NCBI GenBank assembly: GCA_037953625.1 | Contig: CM075652.1 | Coordinates: 10,436,501-10,500,500 of the forward strand | From: Crotalaria pallida | Lineage: Eukaryota > Streptophyta > Magnoliopsida > Fabales > Fabaceae | Length of the DNA stretch: 64,000 nucleotides | Direction of reading: 5' to 3' | In this document: in pieces, positions 11,901-24,975 of the stretch | Position numbering within the stretch: position 1 is the stretch's first letter | Layout of the letters: every line of letters begins with the position of its first letter | Notes under the pieces: generated by a model | The model's database searches: none | Told to the model about the DNA's origin: nothing | Seen by the model: only the letters and a program-made list of their open reading frames with translations | Position numbers and translations under genes: made by a program

Positions 11901-13811
11901 AATTCAATGAAATGTCTCTTGTCTCCCGTCATGTGCCTTGAACAACCGCTGTCCAAATACCAACGATCATCTCTCGTTCGAAGGCATACCTACAAAAACA
12001 AATCATATGGAAGACTTAGGTACCCAAACAATTTTGGGTCCTTGGGGGTTAATATCCGGCTTCTCTCCTTTAATAATCCAAATAAATTCCTTTTTGGGTA
12101 CACCATAATTTTTTATTTTACAAACGTTTGAAGTATGACCAAAGATACCACAATAGAAGCAAGTTGGTTTTCTAGAAAAATTAACCTTTGAAAAATTTCC
12201 AACTTTTCTATAGGATTTCTTCTTTGGTTTAGTGTATCCCAAACCGGTTCTATTTGTATTATCTCGTTGTCTAGAGAGTAAATCATGTAAATTCCTTTTT
12301 CCTTTTGTGAAAGTTGCAAGTTTTTCTTTCAAATCATTTAATTCAATTTCATAAGTCTTGCACTTTTCACAACCGGAAATCACAGCAGAAGAATTACAAC
12401 AATCACATGATGCATTAGAGTATATGAGTTATAAAGTCTCATTTTGAAGCACAAGTTCATCAATATGTTTTTGCATCTCATTAATCTTTTCTTGATGCTT
12501 CAAAATGGCTTTCTTAGCCTCTATGTTGATTTTAGCTAATTTTCTAAGTTCACCATGCATATCAACATAAGCATTATAAAGTGCATCATATGAAGGGGAA
12601 GAGCAAGATTCACTATCGGAATCCAAATCAGAGTTACGCTTAGAAAGTACCTCTTTTGAGCTTGATTGCTCAAGAGACGCATCACTAGTGGAAGCCTCTA
12701 TGCCGTCCTTAGCCATTAAACACAAATTTGCTGATTCTTCCTCATCCGAAGTGCTAGAGTTAGTATCATCTTCGGGTTCATCCCAAACAATATAGGCCTT
12801 CTTAGCTTTATGATTGTTGGGTTTCTTCTTATCACTATCGGACCTTTTTGGCTTTTGGGGACAATGATACTTGATGTGCCCGGCTTTCCCACATGTATGA
12901 CATATTATCTTGTCTCTAGGAGTTTTCGATCTTTGTGGAGTTTCCTTACTTTCCTTTGTATTAAATCTTCTAGAATTTCCTTTCCGCTTGAGAAATTTTC
13001 TGAAGTTCTTAACCATGAGTGCTAGTGACTCATCATCCAAATCCGAATCCGAATCATCATCTAGAGAAGAGTCATTTAGAGTATCTACAATTTTTGATGA
13101 TGCTTTCAATGCAATACCCTTTTTCTTCTTGTCGGATTCTTCATTCAAAGTTAGACGTCCAAGCTCCATTTCATGCTCTTGTAATTTTCCGAAAAGTGTT
13201 GCGAGATCCATAGCATCCAAATTCTTAGATTCCACAATGGCGGTTACCTTTGGTTGCCAATTCCTATCCAAACATCTCAACACTTTGTTAGTAAGTTCAC
13301 CTTGTAAGAAAGTCTTACCAAGAGCAAGCAAATGATTAATAATGTGAGTAAATCGTTTTTGCATATCATTGATAGTTTCATTAGGAAGCATTTGAAACAA
13401 TTCATACTCACGCATCAATACATTCAATCTAGCACGCCTAACTTCGCTAGTTCCCTCATGAGTCACTTGTAAAGTGTCTCACATTTCCTTAGCACTAGCA
13501 CATTGTGAAACTCTAAAAAATTCGTCATAAGACAAAGCGGAGGTGATGATATTTTTTGCTTTATAATCAAATTGAACTTTCTTTCTATCATCATCCGTCC
13601 ACTTATCCTCAGGGGTTAATTGTGCAGCACCTTCAACTACGCTAGAGGGAATGTGTGGACCTTTTTCGATTGCTTTCCAAATTTCAATATCGATCGCTTG
13701 GATAAAAAATTTCATTCTTACTTTCCAGTAAGCGTATCCCTCACCGCTAAATAGTGGGGGACGATTTATTGCAGCACCTTCACCTCCAAAAGGGTTTTGA
13801 TTCGAGCCCAT
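8901..13811 (-). pseudogene. Copia B gag-pol, multiply disrupted
   Basis: Read from ATG 13811: gag with a UBN2-type domain, a Ser/Asp-rich linker, knuckle CHTCGKAGHIKYHC (~12860-12903) and a second knuckle CFYCGIFGHTSNVC (~12117-12160); protease motif DSGCSRHMTG (~11927-11956); integrase with HLDLFGP, RTDHGGEF and NGVVERK for the D,D,E triad (~11390 to 11060); RT with IYVDDI (~9844); RNase H to the stop at 8901, ending in the usual DIFTKPLP. Damage: TGA at 13479-13481 where copy C has Trp, a stop after position 12429, a break near 12003, stops between 11525 and 11198, and a 10-base deletion at ~10111 that shifts RT. Both halves of pol remain recognisable, but no full polyprotein is possible. 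Confidence 0.88.
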
Positions 13812-13864
13812 GGTTTCCGAAGGATCTTTTCGAAAAAGCGTTTAAGCTCGGTTTATTCGACCGA

Positions 13865-13876
13865 GCTCTGATACCA
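13865..13876 (-). other. Primer-binding site of copia B, initiator Met tRNA
   Basis: The minus strand reads TGGTATCAGAGC, separated from the LTR end (CCAACA) by two bases (AG), exactly as in copia C. Confidence 0.92.
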
Positions 13877-13878
13877 CT

Positions 13879-14856
13879 TGTTGGAAACCAACAAGCAGCT
13901 AAAATAACCTTCTAGAGGGGGGGGGTGAATAGAAGTGTTAAGCGTCGATACCCATATTTAAAAGGTAATCAAAAATGATTCAGAAACAGTTCAATTTTAA
14001 GCCAAAATAGCTGATTTAATCGATTAACCTGCAACTTAATCGATTAAGACCAGAAAACAGATTTTTGCTTAATCAATTATTAATCGATTAAACACTGTCA
14101 TTATGCAGAAAATCAGAAATCAATTCAATTCAAGAATCGCACGAAACTCTAGAAATTAAGAATTAAACTAAGGCAATTAACTACGAATCAATTAAACAGA
14201 ATATAACGAATACGTAATTAAATTCCCCAAATCTAATCCTAATTCAATTATTCTCACAAGATTGATTTTAATCGCGAAATGTAAAGCGTAAAAGAATAAA
14301 GAACACACGAGGATTTTATTCTGGTTCACTCACAACTACCGTGAGCTACATCCAGTCCTCCCTCTCTGATTCGGGAGATTTGCTTCATTATGAAATAAAG
14401 AGATTAGTATACAACTTAGTTAGAATCCTCACACACTCAATCCTAACCCTTTCTCATAAGATGTACCATATCGTGGAGAGTCTACCCAAATCTCTTATTT
14501 CTTATTCCTCGTTTGTCTTTGATTGAAAGTCACTTCCAATCCACGTAAGCTTTTAGCAAAGAATCCTTCAATGCCCAAGATGTTGCTTCAACCTTGCACC
14601 TTCAATTTCTTCAATTGAAACTTTGATTGTTGAATCTTGAAAGTAACCTCTTGTTACAAATGCATTCAACCAAGACTTATTACAAGCACATTTGAATCTC
14701 AATTTTGAAACAAAAAGAATGAATTATGTTGAAGAATTGAGATCCCAAAAGAATTTGATAGAGAGTATTTTTGTGAAAGAATATTAGCTCAAGAAAGATT
14801 CAAAGATAGTGAAAAATTGCTCTTGAAAAATTATGGTTCGTAACCTCTTTCCAATT
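13879..14856 (-). repeat. 5' LTR of copia B, first part
   Basis: Matches 5139-6110 of the left LTR nearly base for base, including the TTAATCGATTAA cluster (~14011-14095). It ends where the Tat-1 element was inserted. The last five bases, CAATT (14852-14856), are one copy of the Tat-1 target duplication. Confidence 0.9.
14852..14856. repeat. Target-site duplication of Tat-1, left
   Basis: CAATT; the partner is at 25606-25610. The uninterrupted LTR copy at ~6107-6113 has this sequence once. Confidence 0.95.
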
Positions 14857-15486
14857 TGTAGGGTCTGCCGACCGAATAAGGACTAAGTCTTGTATAAGGG
14901 ATTCTTCATGGACCCCTCCCTCGGTTTACTCAGCACAAACGTCCCTCGCTCGGACTCGCTGGTTCCGAGTACAATAAAAGACCAGGCTCGGACTTGATGG
15001 GGCCGAACCTCGCCAATGGTCTTCAGCCCATCGGCTCGGGACTCCAGGGCCGAGATATAACGTCGGCTGGTAGATAGATTCAGTTACCACAGCTTCTTAT
15101 CCCTTCCGCAAATCTCTCCTGGAATCTCGCAACAGCCTAGACATGGGATCGTAAGCTGATCCTATCCAGATTCTAAGAGCATAAACCTCCGATATTATCT
15201 CACAGAATCCTGGTTCAGCTCAACTCTGATACAAGGCCCATACGGCCCATATCAGCTTCCTCAAACCCTATAAATAGCTAACTACAGCTAGGGTTCAGGT
15301 ACGTACTCTCATCCCTAAGTTGACATTCTGCACACACTTGTTGACTGGGGAAACCCTGCTTTTCCCAACTGGAACTGCAGCAAAACCATAAGGTCACACA
15401 TAAACACTTGATCCTCTCTTGAACTCCTGATTACCATAATCTTGAGGACTTAGAGGGTTAAGAACATAGTGTTCAAGGACACTACA
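14857..15486 (+). repeat. 5' LTR of Tat-1
   Basis: TGTAGGGTCTGCC...GGACACTACA, 630 bp. It contains a strong TATA box TATAAATA at 15269-15276, so transcription probably starts near 15300. The three differences from the 3' LTR are in TTCATGG/TTCAAGG, ATACGGC/ATATGGC and GCAGCAA/GCAGAAA. Confidence 0.95.
15269..15276 (+). promoter_or_regulatory. TATA box in Tat-1 5' LTR
   Basis: TATAAATA within CCCTATAAATAGC, a canonical plant TATA context. The same box is at the same offset in the 3' LTR (25388-25395). Confidence 0.7.
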
Positions 15487-15487
15487 T

Positions 15488-15506
15488 TGGCGTCGTCTGT
15501 GGGAAT
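15488..15506 (+). other. Candidate primer-binding site of Tat-1
   Basis: TGGCGTCGTCTGTGGGAAT follows the LTR end after one base. It has the TGGCG start and position of a gypsy primer site. I do not assign the tRNA. Confidence 0.7.
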
Positions 15507-15540
15507 CGAATAATCAGTATTCCCACCACTCACCGCACTA

Positions 15541-18500
15541 ATGGAAAATGATAATGATAACCAAGGAGACCTCTGCCGTCGCCTTAGGGGAAGGCCACCT
15601 AAGAACGCTGGACCTAGGAATGTTGGTGGAAGGAATGTAAGGGACAGGCTTTCCCCTGGAGGACCCCCTGAGGATAACCAGGTTGAGAATCCCCAGGATC
15701 CTCCAGTTGTCCAGCCTATTGATCCAGTTGTTCCGGAGGTCCAAGCGCCAGCCACCGTCCCTCCGATTGTTGAAGGCCACGAACGACGATCTCAGCCGCG
15801 TCGCGTTTCTGATGGCCACGTGTCGGAATGGCGTGACACAGCGGATTCTGGGCCACATCAATCTAGGAGGGCCCCTGCTGGATCGCGAACTGGGGAGGAG
15901 TGACGAGTCGAACGTCATGCTCGCGATAACTCCCGAGCCGAGCGATCTGATAGGGGAGTACCACACTTTACTAGAGGCCGCTTTGGAACGCTTCAGGGCG
16001 GCGAACGTTCCGAATCTCAAGGAAGATCCTACATGACAACCTCTTCGGCCAGGAGGAGAGAGGAGTCAATTATGGAAATATTGAGAACCCAAACTTCATT
16101 AATTGAAAAGCAAAACCAGGCTATTGCTACTCTACAGCAGCAAAGCATGGCTAGACTTGCTGAGCAAGGCCCTCGCGTGGCTCTCGGTAACCCAATTAAC
16201 CTTCCCCCACCTCCACCCCTCAATTCAAATGTGACTCCCGAACCAGCAGTTACAGAACCCCATCCTGGACACCCCTTTACCGCAGCAATTATGGCATTTC
16301 GGACTCCACAAACTTACATGGGCCATCAGAATGTCTCCCGGTACAATGGGACGACCGATCCGATGGATCACATCGCATCTTACGAGTCTTCCATGATGTT
16401 CTATGGAGGAGAGGATGAAATGAAATGCCGAGCTTTCTCAATGACGTTAGGCCCGGCGCCGTTGAGATGGTTCAACTCCCTACCAGCTAATTCTATTAGT
16501 TCTTGGGTTGAGCTTAGAAGAGTTTTTCTGAATCGATATACAGCCAGCATGTCACAGCCCAAATCGGACCATTCATTAGCTGGAGTTGCACAAAGACCTG
16601 GCGAGTCTTTACGTGACTATCTGGCTCGGTATCAAAAAGAGGCTAGTGGCATATCTGGTTTGCAGTCGGGGGTATCCGTTCTTCTGCTTACCCAAGGACT
16701 GCAAGATGGGGATTTCAAAGATTGTCTGATCGGGGAACCACCTAGTAACATGGCGGAACTTAGAGAAAGGTCCAGAAAATATGTTAATCTGGAGGAGTTC
16801 CGAAGGATTAGCACGACAGCAAGGAGTGCCGAAGGACGACATGAGCAACGTCCTCGCCAAAACGAGGCTCGTCAGAATGATCGTTTCCGAGATAGAGGAA
16901 GGAAAGATAAGAGAGAGCAAGAAAGAGAAAAACTGCCTCCGAAAGGCAAGTACGATGAGTACACCCAGTTAACAGTCCCGAGGAGTCAAATCCTTCGTGA
17001 GACTATGCACACGAAGATGCGAAATATCACTCGGCCACCAGCCTTGAGAAAGGCGGCCCAAAAGGATAGGACGAAGTATTGTGATCATCATGGCGGATGG
17101 GGGCATACCACCGACCAATGTATCCAACTGAAGGATTTGATCGAAGAGATGGTAAGGGATGGTAAGCTTCAACACTATATTGGAGAAGCGATACGCAAGC
17201 GTTCCAGAAGGAAAAGTCCCTCGCCTCCCAAAACTGAACAGAAGAGGAGTAAAAGCCCTTCACCACCAGCGGGGGGAGCCCCTGTCCAGCAATCCGAGAA
17301 AAAAGACAACGATTTCCTCATTGGCACCATTGCTGGAGGATTCGCTGGAGGTGGGGAAAAGAAATGTGATCGCAAGAAATATGTGGGACAAGTTCTCTCA
17401 GTAGCGAGCCGACCGATACAAAAACCCAGGAAGAAGAATGTGGTCATCAGTTTTAGCGATGAGGATTTCGAAGACATCCTACAGGACCACAACGACCCAA
17501 TGGTCGTCACGGCAAGGATTGGCAACTATGAAGTAAGAAGAATTCTCGTCGATCAAGGGAGTTCGGCGGACATCATGTTCTTGGATTTGTTCGAAAAATT
17601 GAAGTTGACAAGGTCTGATCTCACCCCGTTCGAGGGAAGCTTGATCGGCTTCACGAGACATTCAATTGTTCCTTTAGGCCATATCCACCTCCCAGTAACC
17701 ATGGGGGAACCACCTTCTGGTCGGACTGAAATGGTGAAGTGGTTAGTGGTCCAGGCTCCCTCGGCGTACAATGCTATCCTTGGTCGAACGGCGCTCCAGT
17801 CCTTCGGCGCCGTTGTTTCAACGATACACTTGGCCATGAAATTCCCGGGGTCGGATGACAAGGTGGTAACAGTACGGTCCAAACAGGAGTTGGCTCGGAA
17901 GTGCTACAACATCAGTTTGGGGAAGCTAAAGCTAGATGATGAGAAAATTATGCAGGAACAGTTGAATAAAGGAAGCGTCAACTTGGCTGATCTTGACGTA
18001 AGAGAGGAAGATGAAACGAGACCGACCCCTCAGGGGGACTTCAAAAGGGTAATCCTAGGCCCCGAGCCATCTCGTTGCGTCAAGATCGGAGTTGGCCTGT
18101 CTGAGGAACTAGAAAAGGAGCTTACTGAATTACTGGTGGAAAACAAGGATTTGTTCGCCTGGACTTCGGCAGACATGCCGGGAATCGATCCTAACTTCAT
18201 CTGCCACAAGTTAAGTGTGTATCCTGGCGCTAAGCCAGTATGTCAGAAAAAGAGAAGGGTCGGAATCGAGAAGGCACAGGCGACTGATGAGAAGGTAGCC
18301 GAGCTATTAGAAGCTGGATTTATCAGAGAGGTAGTATACACTGATTGGCTAGCCAATCCCGTGCTAGTCAAGAAATCCAATGGGAAATGGAGGATGTGCG
18401 TGGACTACACAAATTTGAATAAGGTTTGCCCCAAGGACCAGTACCCACTTCCTTGCATTGATAAACTGGTGGATAGCTCGGCAGGATATCAAAGGCTATC

Positions 18501-21218
18501 CTTTATGGATGCTTACTCGGGGTACAATCAGATCCCAATGTACCCCCCGGATCAGGTAAAGACCTCGTTTATCACGGAAAACGCCACATATTGTTACAAT
18601 GTGATGCCGTTCGGGTTGAAGAACGCTGGGGCAACTTACCAGCGTATGATGAACAAGGTGTTCGGTCCTTTGATATGGCCGAGGATGGAGGTTTACATAG
18701 ACGACATGATTGCAAAGAGCTTAAAGGAGGAAGATCATGCTAAAGATTTGAAGGAAATCTTAGGAAGGATCCGGCAATTTGATATGAGATTGAACCCGGA
18801 AAAATGCACATTCGGAGTTCCGGCAGGGTCTTTCCTCGGATTTATGCTTACAGAACGCGGAATTGAGGCAAATCCAGAAAAGTGCCGAGCTATTCTGGAG
18901 ATGAAGAGTCCGTCGGATATCAAGGGTGTACAGCAACTGACGGGTCGGGTTGCAGCTCTCTCAAGGTTTCTATCTCAATTAGCTAGGAAGGCCCTTCCCT
19001 GGTACAAGCTGTTGAGGAAGGAGAAGGAAAAGGCATTTGAGTGGGATGAAGCGTGCGAAAAGGCCTTTACTGACCTTAAGAATTATTTGGCATCACCTCC
19101 AATTTTGTCTAGTTCGAACAATGGTGAAACTCTTTTCTTGTACTTATCAGTGGGAGACTCGGTGATCAGCTCGATTTTGGTTCGTGAGGAATCTGGTAAA
19201 GAGTTGCCCATCTATTTCGTTAGCAGAGCTCTCCAGGGGCCAGAGTTGAGATACCAGAAAGTGGAGAAATTAGCCTTCTGCTTAATTATTACTGCCAGAC
19301 GATTGCGCCAGTACTTCCAGAGCCACCATATCACTGTCAGAACGGCCCAGCCGATCCGACAAATATTGCAGAAACCTGATTTGGCTGGAAGGATGGTAAC
19401 CTGGGCTATTGAGCTTTTCGAGTTTGAAATCACTTTCGAACCAAGAAAGGCGATGAAGTCTCAGGCGTTGGCTGATTTCCTCACCGAGTTTACTGAGCCA
19501 TTGACGAGCTCAAACTCGAATTGGAACATTTATGTGGATGGATCAAGTAACAAACTTGGAGCAGGGGCAGGAATAATTTTGGAAAACTCCGAGGGAGTCA
19601 CCCTCGAGTACTCTTTGAAGTTCAGATTTTCAACGTCGAACAATCAGGCGGAGTATGAAGCCGTTTTGGCAGGATTGAGGATGGCGAAAGAGGTGGGGGC
19701 CCGAGAGGTGAAACTTTTCAGTGATTATCAGTTGGTGGTTTCACAGGTCAAGGGCGAATACCAGGCTAAGGAACCCATCCTTCAAAAATACTTGGAAAAG
19801 GTAATGTTCCTATCCTCCGAATTTGTGAAGGTCGAAATCTGCCACATTCCGAGTGAAAGTAATAGCCGAGCGGATATTCTTTCCAAACTCGCATCAACAA
19901 AAAATTCTGAAAACAACAAAACTCTGATTCAAGAAATGGTGCATGGACCTAGCGTTGTCCTCTCCATTTCAGTGGATCCGAGCTGGATCAATCCAATTGC
20001 AGGTTATTTGGAACAAGGGATTTTGCCAACCGACTCGGTGGAAGCCAGGAAACTTGTCAGAAAAGCATCTCAGTTTGCACTAGTTGACGGAATCCTTTTT
20101 CGCCGAGGGGTCAGCGGTCCAATGCTCAGATGTCTTGACCCTGCCGAAGCAAAGCTGACGCTAGAAGAAGTTCATGGAGGTGTAGGAAGTCACCATGTTG
20201 GAGGGAAGTCACTGGCAAAAAAGGTTCTAAGGGCAGGATATTACTGGCCTACCCTTCAACAAGATGCAATCAATCACGTGAAAAGGTGTGATAAATGCCA
20301 ATTTCATAGTGATGTTTATCAAAAATCAGCCGAGGAACTCCATTCTCTTTCATCTCCTTATCCCTTCTATCAGTGGGGAATGGATTTGATTGGACAGTTC
20401 CCCACTGCACCGGGACAGCTAAAGTGGGTGATTGTAGCCATAGACTACTTCACAAAGTGGGTTGAGGCCGAGCCTTTAGCGACCATCTCCTCAGCCAAGG
20501 TGCAAAAGTTCTTTGAAAGACAAGTCGTAGCTCGGTTCGGAGTGCCACAGGTATTGGTGACCGACAATGGAACCCAGTTTGCAGTAAAGGCGTTCCAAGA
20601 TTTGGTCAGTGCTTTGGATATTAAACACTACTTCTCTTCAGTCGAGCACCCTCAAACTAACGGCCAGGTAGAATAAGTGAACCGATCAATCATTCAGGGG
20701 ATCAAGAGAAGATTGGAAGGCGCAAAAGGGAATTGGGTGGAAAACCTGCATGAAGTGCTTTGGTCGTACCGCACCACCATACAAACCTCAACAGGTGAAA
20801 CACCTTATAGGCTCACCTATGGTTGTGATGCAGTCATCCCCATTGAAAAAATCATCCCTTCATTCCGAGCCATACAACAGCCAAATCCTCTAAACAACAC
20901 TTTACTGTGTGAGGATCTTGTTTTGTCGGAAGAGGTTAGGGACTTAGCCGCCGAGCGTGAAAAGCACGCTAAGATTATGCAAGCAAAAGGGTATAATCGC
21001 TCGGTCGTAGCCAGGGAGTTCGAGGTAGGCGACCTTGTATTGAGGAGAGCTGATATCAGTCTCAAAATGCAAAGGATGGAAAACTGGCCCAAAGCTGGGA
21101 AGGACCATACCGAGTTGCCTCCAAGACGGGAACAGGAGCCTACAAGCTCGAAACCCTCTCGGGTGCCCTCATCAACAACACATGGAACGTGGCGAAACTT
21201 CGAGCTTATTACAGTTAG
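15541..21218 (+). pseudogene. Tat-1 gag-pol polyprotein, near-intact with two stops and a late frameshift
   Basis: A single frame runs from ATG 15541 and is broken only by TGA 15901-15903 and TAA 20674-20676; it stays open in the same frame after both. Parts: Pro-rich N-terminus; Retrotrans_gag domain (~16280-16800); knuckle-like CDHHGGWGHTTDQC (~17077); protease with VDQGSSADI (~17544), where Gln replaces the usual Thr or Gly; RT with FMDAYSGYNQ and YIDDM (~18694); Ty3 RNase H; second RNase H starting IYVDGSS (~19528); integrase with HHCC zinc residues (~20190-20310), Asp in WGMDLIG, Asp in TDNGTQF and Glu in GQVE. The TAA falls directly after that last catalytic Glu. Near 21060 a one-base shift moves the integrase C-terminus to another frame, which ends in AYYS at 21218. 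A read-through product is conceivable, but the copy is probably dead. Confidence 0.9.
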
Positions 21219-21696
21219 TTTTTCATTTCGTTTTCAATAGTTTTAGTTGCTTTATTACATTTTGCTTTTTGAATTCTTTTTTGATAATGGAATACGCTCG
21301 GTGCAACTCCGAGCCCATTGTAATTTGCTTCAAATGAATAAAAGTTCGTTATTGAATTCATTGTATCACGTACTTTTCCTCGTAACCGATTAGCCACCGA
21401 TTATGACGCGAACGATTATAAACAGCTCTAACAAGAGCTTATAACTCGTCAAGTACTTTTAATAAGATTCCCGATTAAATCATGATTTGTTCAAATCATT
21501 TTATATTGCGGATAGAGGAACCCACCTCGGCTAAAGTGCTGGAGTTCCGAGGTCTTAACACTTGAATTCTTAACAAAGAGCATAAAAAGAAGCGTAACAT
21601 GATTACGGGTATTATAAAATATTCCAAACGAAACAGCAATACAAGTTTAAACCCATCTACTGGGGCAATTACAAAAAAGGTAGCAGAATAATCAAA
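21219..21696 (+). other. Tat-1 spacer between pol and antisense ORF
   Basis: About 480 AT-rich bases between two convergent coding regions. No gene or domain is visible. It could hold 3' ends for both transcripts; no clear polyadenylation signal decides this. Confidence 0.5.
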
Positions 21697-24308
21697 CTAT
21701 TCTAAATCGGACAATACAATGCTGTCAGCATTGAATGTGTCCTCTTCTTCCTCTTCACCTTCAGCATCCTCGGTTCCTTCCCCCTCGGAATCTTCGGCCA
21801 AATGGTCAGGAAGGTTGGCGTTGTTCAGATCTATGGGAACCCCACTCGGGCCGACAATTCGACCTTTTTTCACAGAAAAATTAGGGTCAGCGCCCTTGGT
21901 CACGAGCCCAGGATTCAGAACACGGAGTTGCTCGGCAGTGTTGTAGAAAGAATCTTCAATTGCATGGTCCCAATTGAACAGATTCTCCTTAGCTACTTTC
22001 TTATGCTTGAGAGCTTTCACACTCATCTTCTCCAAGGAAGCTCGGAGCCTGAGTATCTCGTCCTTAGCATACTCATGTTGCTCCTGAGCCACTGCAGCAG
22101 CTTGCTCGGCCGTACGAGCTTTCTCTGTAGCCACCAAAAGAGCAGCAGCATCCTCCTCAGCCTTTTTCTGGATTTCTTCCGACCTCTTTATCTGTGCCTC
22201 GGCAGCCTGAAGTGTTTTCTCAGCCCAAACTTTAGCCCCCTCCGAATCTTGTGCAGCCTTTTGAAGCCGCTCGTTTTCAGCTGCCATTTCTTGTATCCTT
22301 TTATTCAGACCTTGGACCTGAATTTCCAAGTAGTCTTCCCGCTCGTTTGCCTCATATCTTTTCTTCTTTTCCTCGGGGGCCAATCCAGCATAGGCGTCAT
22401 CACCATGATGACCAAGGTGATGGAAAATGCTCGCACCCCGTAAGAAGCTTTTCACCAACGCCTTACAGTTATTTTCCCAAGTCCCAGGGGTCCAAGACTC
22501 AATTACTTCAGCATTTTCAGGAGGGAAGATGGTGGCAATGAATGAGTCGGACATCTTCTTACCCCACACCGTCTTGGCAACTGCATCTTCCTTACCCTCG
22601 GGAATTTCAATCCCTTTGTTAGACCTGCTCAAATTGAACCAATCTCAAGCGAGACCTTTTCCTTTGTCCAGCCGAGTCCTCTTGAGGGGGCGCTCGGGAA
22701 TGCCTTGAGGAGATGAACGAACTTCCACTTCAATATCCACCGCGTCGATAACACGGTCCCTTTTGATCACCTGTTCAACTCCCGTAACCCTTACAAATGG
22801 GGTGGTATTGGGGATAACGGTCGGGCTTTCAGAATGGGTCGGCTCAGAAGACTGACTCTTGATTGGAGATCCGGATGCAGTCTCTTTGAGTGCAGCCAGC
22901 TGCGACACTCTAGCTGCCCGAGCTTCGCTTTTTTTGGCCTTGGTCGCCTTCTTTCCCATTGCTTCTGCAAGAAAAATGGGTTAGCACACCAAAAAAAAAT
23001 AGTAATACCCAGCTCGGCTTTCACTTCATCCCGTGTTCCTTTCAACAAGATTCGCTTAGTATCTATTTGCCCATAGGTTTGAAGATACTTCCAAGCCTCA
23101 TCGCATAATCGCCGTTCGGCTTTCGTGAGCTCGGTCTTGTAATTAAATTGATATAGAGCAGGCCCTCGGGTATAAATATCAGTCGTCTAACTCAGAGGAA
23201 ATCGAGGCACAATCTTATCCTCCCCATCAACAACAACTTGTTCCATGAACCAACATTCCCCAACCCCCGTATGCTCATACTGGAAGAAGAGAGGTTTGAA
23301 GGATTTCCATGAATCAGTTACCTTGGCGAACAGGGCATGTTCCCTCCGAGCCTTGAGCGATACCCAAAGTCCCTTTGAATCACCAAATTTGTTCACTTGG
23401 GGTGCGTACAACCAGAAGAAAGATCGCAGTGTTGCCGTCATATCCTCGGCATCGCAAAACTGCTGAAAAGCTCGGACGAATGCCCAGCCGCTCGGATGTA
23501 GTTGACTCGGAGCGATGCCTAAATGGTTTAGAACTTCCATTTCAAAGGTGGAGAAGGGCATCAGAATGCCAATTCTAGTGGCTATTTCTTCATAGAAGTA
23601 GAAAAATTTCCTACCTTCAGGTACTTGTAAGCATATCCGATCATCAATGCCTAAAGGTCTCAACACAAAGTCCGAGGCATTTCCATCAGCGCTCGGGGGT
23701 GTCAAAGTCGGTCGGAGATGATTGAGACTATTTTCCGTTAGCAGTGACGGTCTTGTTCCTAGTACCTCCCGATCGAAAACGGCATCATACTGCGCGTGAT
23801 TGGGTGGCAAAGGATACTCTTCTGGGTTGGTAACACACCTGCGTTCCACCATATCTGGGGAAAAAGTAAAAGGCTCGGCGTTAGGATTTTTTATAGCACG
23901 AGTTTTTATTTTTAACTTGAGGCCGAGCCCTGGACTTTTTCCCCCCTCCCCCGGTGGACTCTCCAAAGGTTCTTTCCCCCTGGTGTCAGGGTCGGGGCTA
24001 AGCCTAACTTGGGCTCGACGCTCGGCAAATCTGTAAGCTAACAACCACTTATTCTCATCTGCGGGATTCGATGGGTATTCTACAGCTAACGGTTTTACCT
24101 TGGTGGATCCCTGATTAGTTGGGGGAGTAGAAGTGGGTATAGAATCATCAATTTCATCTCCCTCATTCCCAGAAAACTCAGAATCTCCCTCATTCCCAGA
24201 AAATTCGGAAGAACTTAAAGTCCCCAAGTCACTATCGTTGGAGGGTTCTTCTCCTAATCTTCTGCAAAGCTCACGGTAAATCCTTCTTAAACCTCTCCAT
24301 CCCCTCAT
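21697..24308 (-). pseudogene. Antisense ORF of Tat-1, Transposase_28-like with coiled coil
   Basis: Opposite to gag-pol, ATG at 24308. The first 373 residues have an acidic, Ser-rich N-terminal third, then a block resembling the 'putative gypsy type transposon' family (PF04195): PFSTFEMEVLNHLGI and LHPSGWAFVRAFQQFC. After TAG 23187-23189 the frame continues (YQFNYKTEL...KAELG) to a candidate 44-base intron (23008 to 22965, GT...AG, phase 1), then MGKKATKAK onward. TGA 22645-22647 interrupts; the rest is a long Glu/Ala/Lys coiled coil and an acidic tail ending at 21697. Tat-2 has the same C-terminal half, including ALKHK and IVLS near the end, and a candidate intron at the same place. Antisense ORFs are known in Tat elements such as Grande; their role is unknown. 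The 44-base intron is shorter than usual for plants, so separate ORFs remain possible. Confidence 0.75.
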
Positions 24309-24960
24309 GATTTAAATGAAAAGAAGCCTAAACACTACTTACTTAGAACAAAACCCAGAGACAACCCAGAACCCCTAAAATCAAAGCTCACTGGAAAACC
24401 CAAAACAAATAACCCCTTTTACGAAAATTGAAAAACTGCAGAAGTTATAAGAAAAGTTGGAAAAAATACCTGCTTTTTGGTTGCTGAAAGAGATGAGAAG
24501 ACTGGGTTTGCAGATGTTGTTTTGAGAAAGTTAGGATAGCAGGAGAAGTGTTCGGGATCAAATGAGGAGGAACTGGGAAGGAGATTAGAGGAGAGGAAAA
24601 TGGGGGATTCTGGTTGAGAAGAAGATTCTAGAGGAGGCAAAGAAATAAGAAATGTTAGTAAAAATATGAAGGAATGATTTGGAGTAATGACGGAAACTTT
24701 TCAGTTTCCCTCCGTATCGCACATACGGGCCGAAAGCCCATAAACGCATGCAACCACTCGTTGGAAGAGACGTGGCAGTTTCAGGAGGCGCTTTTTCAAA
24801 TTTCAAAATTTGTAATGATTTGGCACAACTTACAAGAGAGCGCGCCGTACCTAGAGAAACCAAAACGTCAACTCGGACAGCTGTCACACATTCGAACTGA
24901 GACATCTAGGAGGTCTAACCCTAAGCACATGCTACCTCGTCACAGACTTTATAAAGTCTT
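24309..24960. other. Tat-1 3' internal region, upstream of the antisense ORF
   Basis: About 650 bases between the antisense ATG and the polypurine tract. Open frames lack domains. Since the antisense gene is transcribed leftward, its promoter should lie here or in the 3' LTR; no convincing minus-strand TATA box was found. Confidence 0.45.
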
Positions 24961-24975
24961 ACGAGCTGGGGGGCT
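24961..24975 (+). other. Polypurine tract of Tat-1
   Basis: ACGAGCTGGGGGGCT lies directly before the 3' LTR start TGTAGGG. It is purine-rich with a G6 run. Confidence 0.8.

Noticed and set aside
15450..16020. Minus-strand frames over the start of Tat-1 gag
   Set aside because: Shadows of the GC-rich gag N-terminus; the plus-strand frame is the one that continues into the gag core.
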